Shown one piece after another: positions 25,367 to 34,006 of a stretch of DNA of 64,000 bases. Made by a program: the position numbers and the translations under genes. Location of the stretch: NCBI RefSeq assembly GCF_033101155.1, contig NZ_JAWMPX010000014.1:1-64000 (forward strand), in the 5' to 3' direction. The stretch is from Tropicimonas sp033101155 (GTDB lineage Bacteria; Pseudomonadota; Alphaproteobacteria; Rhodobacterales; Rhodobacteraceae). Under the pieces are notes generated by a model, which did not search any database, was not told where the DNA came from, and was given only the letters and a program-made list of their open reading frames with translations. Within the stretch, counting starts at the first letter, position 1. Each line of letters opens with the position of its first letter.

Positions 25367-26776
25367 TCATAGCAGCGGCGCAAACAGGCGGGCGATCGGC
25401 GCCCCGTTGCGGATCTTGAAAGGTTGCTCGCGCAGCGGTTTTTCAAGACGGATGCACCGCTCGAAATCCGCCTCCAGCATTGCGGCGAGGTCGCGCGCCG
25501 CACGGCTGTCGAAAAACAGCGCCGTCGCCTCGAAATTGAGCCGGCAGGAGCGGTTGTCGAGATTGGTCGTTCCAACCGAAGCGATGGCCTCGTCCACCAC
25601 CAGCACCTTCTGATGCATGAAGCCGGAATCGTAGCGCCAGATCTGGACGCCGGCCTCCATCAACTCGTCGAAATAGGCGAAGGCGGCGAGCCATGGGATC
25701 GTGTGGTCAATGACCTCCGGCACCATGATCCGCACATCGACGCCCCGCATCGCGGCCAGCTTGAGATTGGTCAGGATGTCATTCTCCGGAACGAAATAGG
25801 GGGACGCGATCCACAGCCGCTTCCGCGCGGCGGTGATCGCTGCACAGAAATACAGACTGCCGGTTTCCTGCTCATCTGCGGGACCGGTTGCCATGATGAG
25901 CGCGTCCATATTCGCATCCGCGCGCCCGGCATCCCAATTCATCCCTTCAAGCAGAACCTCCTCGGTCGCCCAATGCCAGTCCTCGGCAAAGACCAGCTGC
26001 AATTGCGACACCACCGGCCCGTGCAAGCGACAATGGGTGTCGCGCCAATCGCCAAATTTCGGATCGCGCCCCATATACTCGTCTCCGATGTTGAACCCGC
26101 CGGTGAACCCAAGCGTGCCATCGACCACGATCGTCTTGCGGTGATTGCGGAAATTGATCTGAAAGCGCGTCTTGGGGCCGCGCAAGGCATGGGCGTTCAT
26201 GACCTGCACACCCGCCGCGCGAAGTGTATCGAGATAGGCCGCCGGAAGCTTCACACATCCAACGGCGTCATAGAGCAGCCGGACCGTCACGCCGCGTTTC
26301 GCGCAAGCAATCAGTCTGGCATGAAATGCCCGCCCAAGCTCGTCATCATTGATAATGTAGGATTGCACCAGCACATAGGCCTCGGCCGCATCCAGCGCGG
26401 AAAAGATCGCCTCGAACGTCTCCGGGCCGTCGACCAGAAGGTCCATGTTGTTGCCCGACACCACCGGAACCTCGCCGATGGTCTCGAACCCCGGATACCC
26501 GACCGCGTCATCATCGCCGCGCGCTTCATGCAACTGCGCGAACCGCTCCAGCCCCTGGATGACCTCTTCGGATTCCCGCCGGCCGACAATGTAAGTGTTG
26601 ACCCGGCTATGGCCGAGAAACAGATAGGCCGGCACCGCCAGATACGGCGCCGCAATCAGGAAAACGACCCAGGCAACAGAGCCCTGTGGGGTCCGCGCAC
26701 TCCGGACGGCCCGGATCGCGAAGACGATTGCCACGATCTCGAGAAAAACAAGTGCCAGGACGAGAATGTAGTACAT
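25367..26776 (-). CDS. cls: Cardiolipin synthase
   Basis: 469 residues: two N-terminal TM helices (about 2-22 and 35-54), then two phospholipase-D repeats with HKD motifs, H212-K214-D219 (HRKTIVVD) and H388-K390-D395 (HQKVLVVD). It joins two phosphatidylglycerol molecules (or PG and PE) into cardiolipin. Its 3' end (GTTNLDNRSCRLNFE ... ARLFAPLL) is mirrored by a degenerate copy at 46734-46815. It lies just upstream of the MscS gene in the same operon. Confidence 0.94.
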   Translation of the reverse strand: MYYILVLALVFLEIVAIVFAIRAVRSARTPQGSVAWVVFLIAAPYLAVPAYLFLGHSRVNTYIVGRRESEEVIQGLERFAQLHEARGDDDAVGYPGFETIGEVPVVSGNNMDLLVDGPETFEAIFSALDAAEAYVLVQSYIINDDELGRAFHARLIACAKRGVTVRLLYDAVGCVKLPAAYLDTLRAAGVQVMNAHALRGPKTRFQINFRNHRKTIVVDGTLGFTGGFNIGDEYMGRDPKFGDWRDTHCRLHGPVVSQLQLVFAEDWHWATEEVLLEGMNWDAGRADANMDALIMATGPADEQETGSLYFCAAITAARKRLWIASPYFVPENDILTNLKLAAMRGVDVRIMVPEVIDHTIPWLAAFAYFDELMEAGVQIWRYDSGFMHQKVLVVDEAIASVGTTNLDNRSCRLNFEATALFFDSRAARDLAAMLEADFERCIRLEKPLREQPFKIRNGAPIARLFAPLL

Positions 26777-27195
26777 GGGTCCTCCTTGGGGTCACGCTAC
26801 GGTGGAGATCCCTCACCCGCCTTGCAACCGGGGGGGTGTTTGCCGGAACGCCCGGTTCGATCCTGTCAGCTTGAACGTCGTCCCGCAACTCTCGCGCTGC
26901 TCTGGAACATGGTTGGAGATCAATGGTTTTCGATGACGGCAGGCCGCGGTACCTGAAAAGCCTTCTTTCCACACCAACAGCCGGTGCAGGCGCATCCTCG
27001 ACTGCGGGCGTGATGTGCATGGCGGCTGCGCCCGCCCCTTTGCACTCCCTTTGCGGAGATCGGAATTCGAGTTGGCCTGAAACCAAGCGTGCACTACGCT
27101 TCCCTGAGAGCGCCCCCCTGCCCCGGAAGTGACCTCCCGGCCAAAGGGCCCGAAGCCTGCTTTCGCACCACGCAGTCGAAAGGAACTTCATCATC
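26777..27195. other. 419-bp divergent gap, no gene seen
   Basis: Between cls (minus) and the BrkB gene (plus). It must hold promoters for both, but I see no strong boxes or repeats, and no frame with coding character. Confidence 0.35.
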
Positions 27196-28047
27196 ATGTT
27201 GCCGGGTTCGATTGTCTTCAAAAGCCTGATCGGCGCGTGGCATCGCTTCGACACGGACCACGGATGGTCCAAGGCCAGCCATGTTGCCATGTCGATGATG
27301 ATGGCGCTTTTCCCGTTCTGCATCTTTGCGCTGTCTCTGGCGGGCCAGTTCAGCACCAATCTGGATGTGAATTCCCTGATCGACTTCGTCTACGGCTCCT
27401 GGCCGGAGGAAATTGCCGAGCCGATTACCCGGGAGGTCCGCGCCGTCCTCGCGCAGAGCGGTGCCGGTCCAACCACTTTCGGCGCCTTGCTGGCGGTGTA
27501 TTTCGCCTCCAATGGCGTAGATGCGATCCGAGGCGTCGTGACCGATGCCTACCGGGATCAGGATCCCCGGCCGGTCTGGCGTCAGCGGCTTCTGTGTCTG
27601 GGCTTCGTGCTGGCCGGTGCTGCCATGATTGCCGTGGTCGGCGCCGTCACCATTGGCCTGCCGCTCTATTTCGACTCGCTCGAAGGGGCCTCCGCACACT
27701 GGATTGCAGAGATGCTGTTGAGCGAACCGGCGCATCTTCTGACAACCATGCTGTTGTTGCTGTTCGCCCTCTATGCCTGTCACGCCTGGCTTCCCGGTGT
27801 CGGCCATTCGGCGAAACAGGTCCTGCCCGGCGTCATCCTCACGATGGTCTTGTGGATCGCCGCCGGCGAAGCGTTCTCCTATTATCTTCAAAACTACAGT
27901 TCCTACAGCGTGACCTATGCCGGGCTTGCCGGCGTCATGGCGGCGCTCGTATTCCTCTACGTCATGGCGGCGATCTTTGTGTTCTGTGCCGAGTTCAATG
28001 GGCAGCTTCACGCGTCCGCCAGCGTCCGTCCCGGGACATCAGGGTGA
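27196..28047 (+). CDS. YihY/BrkB-family membrane protein
   Basis: 283 residues with about six TM helices. Hallmarks include WSKASHVAMSMMMALFPF (about 22-39), the FASNGVDAIRGVVTDAY segment (about 108-124), and the C-terminal YAGLAGVMAALVFLYVMAAIFVFCAEFNG (about 237-265). Family members are membrane proteins once annotated as ribonuclease BN; their role is unclear. It faces away from cls. Confidence 0.9.
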   Translation: MLPGSIVFKSLIGAWHRFDTDHGWSKASHVAMSMMMALFPFCIFALSLAGQFSTNLDVNSLIDFVYGSWPEEIAEPITREVRAVLAQSGAGPTTFGALLAVYFASNGVDAIRGVVTDAYRDQDPRPVWRQRLLCLGFVLAGAAMIAVVGAVTIGLPLYFDSLEGASAHWIAEMLLSEPAHLLTTMLLLLFALYACHAWLPGVGHSAKQVLPGVILTMVLWIAAGEAFSYYLQNYSSYSVTYAGLAGVMAALVFLYVMAAIFVFCAEFNGQLHASASVRPGTSG

Positions 28048-28063
28048 ACCACCCGGGCTGGGA

Positions 28064-28525
28064 TCATTTTGAAAGACTGCTGACAACAGCCTTGGCGACC
28101 GCGCTTGCAATACCCGGGGCAACCATCCCGACCGGATCCCTGGCCATCCGTTTGACATTGTCCGCCGTGGTCTTTGCTTCAGCCACAAAAACCTGAAGCT
28201 CGGCGTCGATATCTTCCAGCGCCATGTCTCGCACCTCCGTCACAGGCGCAGTTTCCGCCTCGGCGCTCTGGTTGCCGGCCACAGAGGCGAGCACCCCGGC
28301 AATGATCAGGTTTGCAACGGCCACGATCAGGGCGGCCAGCGGCGTGGAAACCACCTCAGCCAGGGCAAGAAAGGCCGAGACATTCAGCATCACGATGCCG
28401 AGGCTCGCCGCGACACCCGCCGCTCCGAACAGCCCGGTCTGGCGTCTCAATACAGCAAGGCTCCGCTGCGCAATCAGGCGCTCGGAGCGAAGAATAATGG
28501 ACAGGTTTCTGGCCATGCGACTCAT
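28064..28525 (-). CDS. Phage-holin-family protein (YqjE/holin-X-like)
   Basis: 153 residues with two TM helices (about 33-53 and 61-82), the second pair-like LIVAVANLIIAGVLASVAG, and an acidic/amphipathic C-terminal tail. It fits the small membrane proteins grouped as phage holin family (YqjE-like), which in E. coli sit with YqjD. It starts 1 base after the stop of a decayed small frame upstream. It is convergent with the BrkB gene. Confidence 0.7.
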   Translation of the reverse strand: MSRMARNLSIILRSERLIAQRSLAVLRRQTGLFGAAGVAASLGIVMLNVSAFLALAEVVSTPLAALIVAVANLIIAGVLASVAGNQSAEAETAPVTEVRDMALEDIDAELQVFVAEAKTTADNVKRMARDPVGMVAPGIASAVAKAVVSSLSK

Positions 28526-28526
28526 T

Positions 28527-28710
28527 TCAACGGTCCTTTCTCGACATGCCGATCAGATAGCCGGCTGCAAAAACGCCCAGAAGGATCAGGATGGCTTTCT
28601 GGTGCGGTCTTTCCTCGACCTTCTTCATCAGCGTTCCGATCGCCGCCTCGAGGTCGAGATCATCAGCGGCCGGGTCCGTGGTATCGATCTGCCGGGGTGA
28701 ATCTGCCAGG
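28527..28710 (-). pseudogene. Small membrane-anchor (DUF883/YqjD-like) gene, N-terminus lost
   Basis: Minus-strand frame reading DTTDPAADDLDLEAAIGTLM then KKVEERPHQKAILILLGVFA and a GYLIGMSRKDR tail: a hydrophobic C-terminal anchor with a basic end, as in YqjD-like proteins. It has no ATG or GTG upstream before a stop, only an internal ATG at 28628 (33 codons). Upstream residues in another frame (THGLEGEVSDLRQARIDRAS) look like the missing N-terminus, implying a frameshift. It may be a short working gene or a relic. Confidence 0.4.
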
Positions 28711-28891
28711 TTTCTTCACGCGCCGAGGCCCGGTCGATCCGGGCCTGCCGAAGGTCCGACACCTCACCTTCCAGGCCGTGTGTATCAGCGATGGCAGTTC
28801 CTCCTGTCTCAAGCCCACCTCGCCGCACCAGCCTGACAATGCGTCGCGACACATATGGTTGGCAAGCGATGACGGCGCCGCCACGGGATTC

Positions 28892-29175
28892 TCAGGACAG
28901 GGCGGTGTCCAAGGCCGCGTCCTCGATGCGGGCGTCTGAGGCCCTGAGCGCGTCTTCGAGCGCCTGTGCACGGCGGTCCCGATCCGGCCTTCGTCGGCGC
29001 TGGACCTGACGGACACTTCTCCGTCGGCATTCTTCGAGATCACGCCTGCCGCATAGACGGCCAGCTCGCCGTTGCGGTGCAGATCCCGCATCGCGTCGGC
29101 GCCCTTGGGGCCGATCTCGCTGCTGATGTCGATCCCCGCGGCGCCCACCAGCGGATAGTCCGGGCGGCGCGACGG
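28892..29175 (-). pseudogene. Relic of a DUF1269-like protein
   Basis: Minus-strand frame with VGAAGIDISSEIGPKGADAM, then RDLHRNGELAVYAAGVISKN and ADGEVSVRSSADEGRIGT, which resembles the ELHRxGxIxVYxAxVxxKxxDG core of DUF1269-type stress proteins. Near 28980 the sense continues in another frame (AQALEDALRASDARIEDAAL, stop at 28892). The 5' end abuts the stop of the gene at 29176. So it is a truncated, frameshifted remnant; family assignment is tentative. Confidence 0.35.
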
Positions 29176-30273
29176 TCAGATGCTTTCAGCGAGTTCGAGG
29201 CTTCCGGGAAGGAAGGTCTCGTCGATATCGAGCACCCTGCTGGCGAGACCCTGGGAGTGCGAGTAGCGGAAGAGCATTTCGATCGTCGTCCGGTTCGGCG
29301 CGATCCCGTAGGGGTAGAAATTGCGGCCCATCAGGGCGCGCGTGTCCTCCAGCTCCTGGCTGTACCAGGGCAGCATGTCCGTGGCCCAGGTCAAGCGGTC
29401 CTTGGTCTCATAGGCAATGGTCTTGGCCTGCGAATAGGCATCGAATACAGCACGGGCCAGCCACGGGTGGTCCTCGGCGACATCCCGGCGGATCGCCAGC
29501 ACATGCATGATCGGGAAAATCCCGGTCCGCTCGAAATAGTCGCGCTCAACGGAGCGGAAATCAGGAAAGAGGCGTTTGATGCGGGCGTCGCCCTTGATGA
29601 AGGCTGCGGGTGTCGCGGCGTGGAACAGGGCGTCCACTTCGCCTTCGAGCAGCAACTCGGATTCATCCAGACCTGGCGTGCCGTTGGTGACGCGGATACC
29701 GTCGGGCAGTCTCATCTCCTGTGCGGAGGCCGCGCCCGCAACTGCGGAGGAACTGTCCACGACCGACTGGACCCATTCGACCTCGGACGGTTTCAGCCCG
29801 TATTCATCCTCGAAGATACCGCGGATCCAGGTCAACGAAGTCGAGGAATAGCCCGGCGTGCCGATCCGGCGGCCGCGCAGATCCTGCGGTGTCTCGATGC
29901 CGGCATCGGCGTGGACAAAGACGCTCTTGTGCCGGAACTGACGCAGCAGCGGGATGGGTAGAAGCGCGTAGTCGCGGAAGCCCTCATTGGCATGGGCCAG
30001 CATGAACGGGTGAAGGCCAAGCTCGGTGATCTCGCGTGTGCCGTTGCCAGAGAAAGCGGCGGTGTTCATGTCGCCGATGGCATCCGCCACGAATGTCGCC
30101 TGAGTGCCCTCAATCTCAACGCGGCCGTCAAACAAAGCTTCAGTTCGGTCGAGCAGATAACTCGACACGGTGATCGGCAGCGCGCCCTGCGCGCTGGCGC
30201 GTGTTGCGCGGAGGAAAGCGGGGCTGGCCAGCAATGCAGAGCCAGTATTGAGAAAATGTCGGCGGGTCAGCAT
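29176..30273 (-). CDS. Tat-exported solute-binding protein (4,5-dihydroxyphthalate decarboxylase-like)
   Basis: 365 residues. The twin-arginine signal TRRHFLNTGSALLASPAFLRA (1-22) directs folded export. The body matches the ABC substrate-binding/dihydroxyphthalate decarboxylase-like family: FDGRVEIEG, FRHKSVFVHADAGI (about 112-125), DLRGRRIGTPGYSSTSLTWIRGIFEDEYG (about 131-160). No ABC permease or ATPase is nearby, so it is an orphan; whether it is a receptor or an enzyme is not known. It follows the sulfatase gene by 75 bp with a hairpin between. Confidence 0.75.
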   Translation of the reverse strand: MLTRRHFLNTGSALLASPAFLRATRASAQGALPITVSSYLLDRTEALFDGRVEIEGTQATFVADAIGDMNTAAFSGNGTREITELGLHPFMLAHANEGFRDYALLPIPLLRQFRHKSVFVHADAGIETPQDLRGRRIGTPGYSSTSLTWIRGIFEDEYGLKPSEVEWVQSVVDSSSAVAGAASAQEMRLPDGIRVTNGTPGLDESELLLEGEVDALFHAATPAAFIKGDARIKRLFPDFRSVERDYFERTGIFPIMHVLAIRRDVAEDHPWLARAVFDAYSQAKTIAYETKDRLTWATDMLPWYSQELEDTRALMGRNFYPYGIAPNRTTIEMLFRYSHSQGLASRVLDIDETFLPGSLELAESI

Positions 30274-30303
30274 GGCGGGCGCCTTGCCTCTGAGAGAAAG
30301 GGA

Positions 30304-30331
30304 ACCCGGCCCACGCGATTGTGGGCCGGGT
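30304..30331 (-). terminator. Hairpin between sulfatase and Tat-exported protein genes
   Basis: Eleven-base perfect stem ACCCGGCCCAC / GTGGGCCGGGT with a 6-base loop, followed on the minus strand by TCCCTTTCTC. A probable partial terminator after the sulfatase. Confidence 0.65.
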
Positions 30332-30348
30332 GTTGGATCTTGTCAGAT

Positions 30349-31974
30349 TTACTGGTCAGCGAGGCGGATCACGCCGGTATAAGGTTCGCCGCGAGCGACC
30401 GGTGTGTGCGGATATTCAGCGATCTGCGCATCGTGGCGCGCCTTCATGGCGTCGAACTGCGCCCAGGCCCAGAGGAACTCTGCCATGAGCGGATGCTCCT
30501 CGCGCGGGTCCTTGTAGAGATCGAAGAACTCTGCACCGGCCAGAGCGCCCGGTCCAACCGGCAGCAGCCGCTTGAACTGCTGCTTCACGATCGAGCCCAT
30601 CGTGGCGCCCTTGTAGGTGAAGACATAGTCCCGGCGCCCATGCGTGTCGCCATTCAGGAACAGGGCCGTCTGGTCGATACCGTCGATCACGCGATCAGTC
30701 GGGATCTGGTCATAGCGACCGGAGATGCGGGCGAAGGTGTTGAACAGGTCAGAGACATGCACGATGTCGCCCGAGACCGAGCCGGGCTCAATCACGCCGG
30801 GCCACTTGGCGAAGGCGGGCACACGGATGCCACCCTCGGTCACGTCGTTCTTGCCGCCGCGGAAGAAGCCGTTCTGACCTGTCTCGGGGTGAATCGCTTC
30901 CATCGGGCCGTTGTCCGCCATGGCGATCACGAGGGTGTTGTCGGCAATGCCAAGCTCTTCCAGCATGACAAAGAGCTCACCGATCTTGGCATCCATCTTC
31001 TTGACGCTCTCGGCGGTCGAAGTGGCGTGCTGCGTTGTGAACGGACGGTTTGCGTCTTGATCAGACACCTCATAGACGTTCGGCCACCATTGCAACATGA
31101 ACGGCTTGTCGCTGTCTGCGTGCCGGGTCACGAAGTCTTTCGTCGCGTCCCACATCCGCATATTGGCCTCGACATATTCCTCGGCCGATTTCGGGGTGGA
31201 GAACTCCTTGTGCTCGCCGCCTTCGACGCCTTGAACGGTCCACATCCACTCCAGCGGACGGAAGCTGTCGTCAAAGAAGTACTTCTTGTCGTAGCCATCC
31301 GGGCTGTAGGCAACAGCGAAGCCCTGATCTTCAGCGTTGGAATTGAACATCTGGCCGGCGAACTGGTTGTAGAGCGAGAAGATCGCCTCATCCCAGCCCT
31401 GATTGGTCACGAACCCTTCTTCCTGATCGCCGAAATGGGCCTTTTCGAAGAAGCCAGTGTGATAGGTATCATCCACGACCTCGGCGATGCTGACCTCGGA
31501 CGCAGGAAGGCCCATGCGGTGGATCGGGAAGATCGGGAAGACCATACCCGAGCGCACGGCAAGCCGTCCGGTGGCGGCGGCAACCCGCGTTGGCGTGCAG
31601 GAGGGTTCGGTATACATGCGGGTGAAGGACATGCCTTCCTCCGCCATCTGTTCCAGGTTCGGCGCATCATAGCCGGAAATGTCGGTCAGCATCCGATGGC
31701 CGACGGCGCCATAGCGCATGTCGTCCCAGAGGATGTGGATGATGTTCGGCTTCTTGCCGAACTTGGCCTCGAGCTCGGCCAGCTTTGCATCGATCTCCTT
31801 GTCCTCTTCGGACCAGCTATCGCCGTTCATCGCCCAAAGACGCTGGAACTCGGCTTCGTGGATCAGACCGCCCGGTACCTCGGAGGTCTGGGCAAAGGCC
31901 GGGATAGCGACCATCCCCGCCAGGGTCATCGCGGCCAGCGTGCCGCTGGTTCGCATCCTCTCAGATTTCGTCAT
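30349..31974 (-). CDS. Exported sulfatase (arylsulfatase-type, formylglycine enzyme)
   Basis: 541 residues, signal peptide about 1-28. The sulfatase signature CTPTR at C126-R130, followed by AAATGR, matches the CxPxR motif in which cysteine becomes the catalytic formylglycine. Metal ligands fit D84/D85 (WDD) and the ADNG motif (about D350-N351). It would cleave sulfate esters in the periplasm. Cysteine-type sulfatases need a formylglycine-generating maturase, which is not in this window. It is followed by the orphan Tat-exported binding protein. Confidence 0.92.
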   Translation of the reverse strand: MTKSERMRTSGTLAAMTLAGMVAIPAFAQTSEVPGGLIHEAEFQRLWAMNGDSWSEEDKEIDAKLAELEAKFGKKPNIIHILWDDMRYGAVGHRMLTDISGYDAPNLEQMAEEGMSFTRMYTEPSCTPTRVAAATGRLAVRSGMVFPIFPIHRMGLPASEVSIAEVVDDTYHTGFFEKAHFGDQEEGFVTNQGWDEAIFSLYNQFAGQMFNSNAEDQGFAVAYSPDGYDKKYFFDDSFRPLEWMWTVQGVEGGEHKEFSTPKSAEEYVEANMRMWDATKDFVTRHADSDKPFMLQWWPNVYEVSDQDANRPFTTQHATSTAESVKKMDAKIGELFVMLEELGIADNTLVIAMADNGPMEAIHPETGQNGFFRGGKNDVTEGGIRVPAFAKWPGVIEPGSVSGDIVHVSDLFNTFARISGRYDQIPTDRVIDGIDQTALFLNGDTHGRRDYVFTYKGATMGSIVKQQFKRLLPVGPGALAGAEFFDLYKDPREEHPLMAEFLWAWAQFDAMKARHDAQIAEYPHTPVARGEPYTGVIRLADQ

Positions 31975-32016
31975 TTCACCTCTCCCATTGGTGGTGTCGT
32001 GTTTGCTTGTCCAAAC

Positions 32017-32265
32017 TCACGTCTCGCCGGAGTGGCGGCCAAGACGCTGCCGGATTTCCTCGGTAAGCCCGGCAAGGCTCTCTAGAACGGCCGCGTCGTC
32101 ATTCCGCCCGTCACAGAGGATAGCCGCTATCAACTCAAAGTCGTGACAAATCTCTTCGAATTCCGCGTCGGTTGTGCGCAACCGCCGAATGTCATTGCCC
32201 CATTCGGGGAAATGGTCTTCGACCGATCTGCGCTCGCAACCGCGGGTCGGCTTGTTCACACTCAT
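32017..32265 (-). CDS. Small acidic hypothetical protein
   Basis: 82 residues from the ATG at 32265 (a TTG at 32301 would extend it). Predicted mostly helical; acidic stretch TTDAEFEEICHDFELIAAIL and a helical C-terminus. No TM or signal peptide. The ribosome-binding site is poor. It is placed 42 bp before the sulfatase, and proteins of this kind are seen near sulfatases, but I cannot name a family. Confidence 0.55.
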   Translation of the reverse strand: MSVNKPTRGCERRSVEDHFPEWGNDIRRLRTTDAEFEEICHDFELIAAILCDGRNDDAAVLESLAGLTEEIRQRLGRHSGET

Positions 32266-32311
32266 GCGAACAGGGTGCGTTTTCCTTGCATTTCCGGGCA
32301 AGGCGTTTACC

Positions 32312-32342
32312 GTTAAGCCCGGCGTTAAAAGCCGGGCCTAAC
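32312..32342. promoter_or_regulatory. Inverted repeat in the divergent sulfatase/regulator promoter region
   Basis: Arms GTTAAGCCCGGC (32312-32323) and GCCGGGCCTAAC (32331-32342) are complementary apart from one G:T-type mismatch, with a 7-base loop GTTAAAA. It lies between the small gene (32265, minus) and the regulator (32381, plus). It may be an operator for the regulator or an RNA hairpin. Confidence 0.45.
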
Positions 32343-32380
32343 GTTGCGTAACAATCTGGAATTATTTAGTTTTGTTGAAA

Positions 32381-33739
32381 ATGACCAAGGCAGGAACAGC
32401 AGGAAATTGCAGCGATGCCGTTGCGAAAAACACCGCCCGCGCCGCGCTTGAAACTGCCCTGGCCAGCCCTTCCTTCGTCAATGCCGGGCGTCTGCGATCC
32501 TTCCTGGGATATGTCGTGGAAGAGGCTCTTGCGGGGCGCGGCGACCTCATCTCGGGGAAGACCATCGCGCAGGATGTCTATGGCCGCGACCCGGACGAGA
32601 CCGACAGCATCGTGCGGGTCGATGCCGGCCGCCTACGGCGCAAACTTGCGGCCTATTACGAGGCCGAGGGGGCCGCTGAGCCGGTGCGCATCCATATCGA
32701 CAGCGGCGGCTATGCCCCCCGTTTCGAGGCCCTGATTTCGGCCACTCCGCCCGCCATGCCGCCCCCCGCACACGCCCCGGTTGAAACGGCGCGCGGCGGT
32801 GATCTGCCCTGGATTCTCGGGATCGCCGGATTCTGCGCCTTGACGCTTCTGCTCTGGCAATTGCGCCCGGCCACGCCGGACCCGACGCAACAGGAACCAC
32901 GCTCCGCGACCGCGGCCCAGGACAGCCTTGAACGCACGGCCCTGGCCGAGAAATCACCGGCAACCCTTCAGGCCGCCAACCTGGCCGAGAAGGCTGCCGA
33001 CCTGCTGTTTCCGATTGCCGATGCCGAGCACCAGACGCTCGCGACCGCCATGTACCGCGAGGCAATCCGGATCGATCCCTCCCATTACGGCGGCTATGCA
33101 GGCGCGGCCCACAGCCTCGCAACCCTCGCAATGATTTCGCCGGATGCGGAGCGGAGCGCAGAGCTTCTGTCGGAGGCGGAGGCCCTTGCGGAAAAAGCCA
33201 TTGATCTCGCCCCCCTGTCCGGCTGGTCGCACTCGGCCACCGCCTGGGTGGCACTGTCAGCAGGGGATCCCGAACGTGCTGTCGATCTGGCCCGGCGCGC
33301 GGCCTCCCTCAGCCCAATGGATGGAAAGGTGCTGGATTTCCATGCCGTCACCGCGTTGATGACCGGTCATTTCGAGGAAGGTTTCGACGTGTCGGCCCCC
33401 GATCGTCCGCGCGACATGGATGGACGCCAGCCCGCCTATCTGAATGTGCATGGCGTGGCGAATTTCCATCTCGATCGCTTTGACGCCGCCATCGCATCCT
33501 TTGACACCGCCATCGAGCAAGGCGGGCCCGTCAGCGAATTGACATTGCTCTACAAGGCCGCTGCCAACCAGGCGGCCGGGCGGACCGAAGACGCACGCGC
33601 GCTGCTGGACGAGTTGCAAACGACATGGCCGGCCTTTCGCCCCGAACCGGTCCTGAAACGGTTCTACCGGCATCCTGAGCATGCCGAACGGATCCTTGTC
33701 GAACTGCGTGCCGCCGGCTGGCCAATACTGTCGAAGTAA
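32381..33739 (+). CDS. Winged-helix/TM/TPR regulator
   Basis: 452 residues. N-terminal winged-helix domain with SIVRVDAGRLRRKLAAYYEAEGA (about 76-98), one TM helix (about 142-160, PWILGIAGFCALTLLLW), then TPR-like helical repeats (about 190-420). This architecture is that of membrane-bound CadC/ToxR-like or cyclase-associated regulators that sense conditions through the TPR part. It is divergent from the sulfatase gene cluster and may control it; this is inferred from position. ATG at 32381 is the likeliest start. Confidence 0.8.
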   Translation: MTKAGTAGNCSDAVAKNTARAALETALASPSFVNAGRLRSFLGYVVEEALAGRGDLISGKTIAQDVYGRDPDETDSIVRVDAGRLRRKLAAYYEAEGAAEPVRIHIDSGGYAPRFEALISATPPAMPPPAHAPVETARGGDLPWILGIAGFCALTLLLWQLRPATPDPTQQEPRSATAAQDSLERTALAEKSPATLQAANLAEKAADLLFPIADAEHQTLATAMYREAIRIDPSHYGGYAGAAHSLATLAMISPDAERSAELLSEAEALAEKAIDLAPLSGWSHSATAWVALSAGDPERAVDLARRAASLSPMDGKVLDFHAVTALMTGHFEEGFDVSAPDRPRDMDGRQPAYLNVHGVANFHLDRFDAAIASFDTAIEQGGPVSELTLLYKAAANQAAGRTEDARALLDELQTTWPAFRPEPVLKRFYRHPEHAERILVELRAAGWPILSK

Positions 33740-34006
33740 TGGCCGTTTCGTCGGAGGTCGAGAGCGGCACCCGCCCCAAATATCGGCCTGCGTGAACGGC
33801 CTGTCTGCATGTTGCGATGCAGCGCTGCAAACACACATGGAGTGCCAGCAACCGGCCGGTCGCATCGCCCGCGTCCGGAGCAGGACGTCGCCGTCTCGCG
33901 CGGTTCGCCTGCAAAAGCCAACGCTATCACCCGTTCCACTGGCGATGTAAAATACCAGGATAGCTGACCGGGAGGTCGGCGCGGCAATTGCGGATTGGAG
34001 GGTATC

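Noticed and set aside
29992..32085. A 697-codon open frame on the plus strand
   Set aside because: Antisense to the sulfatase and Tat-exported gene; no recognisable domain, and the minus-strand frame has clear sulfatase motifs.
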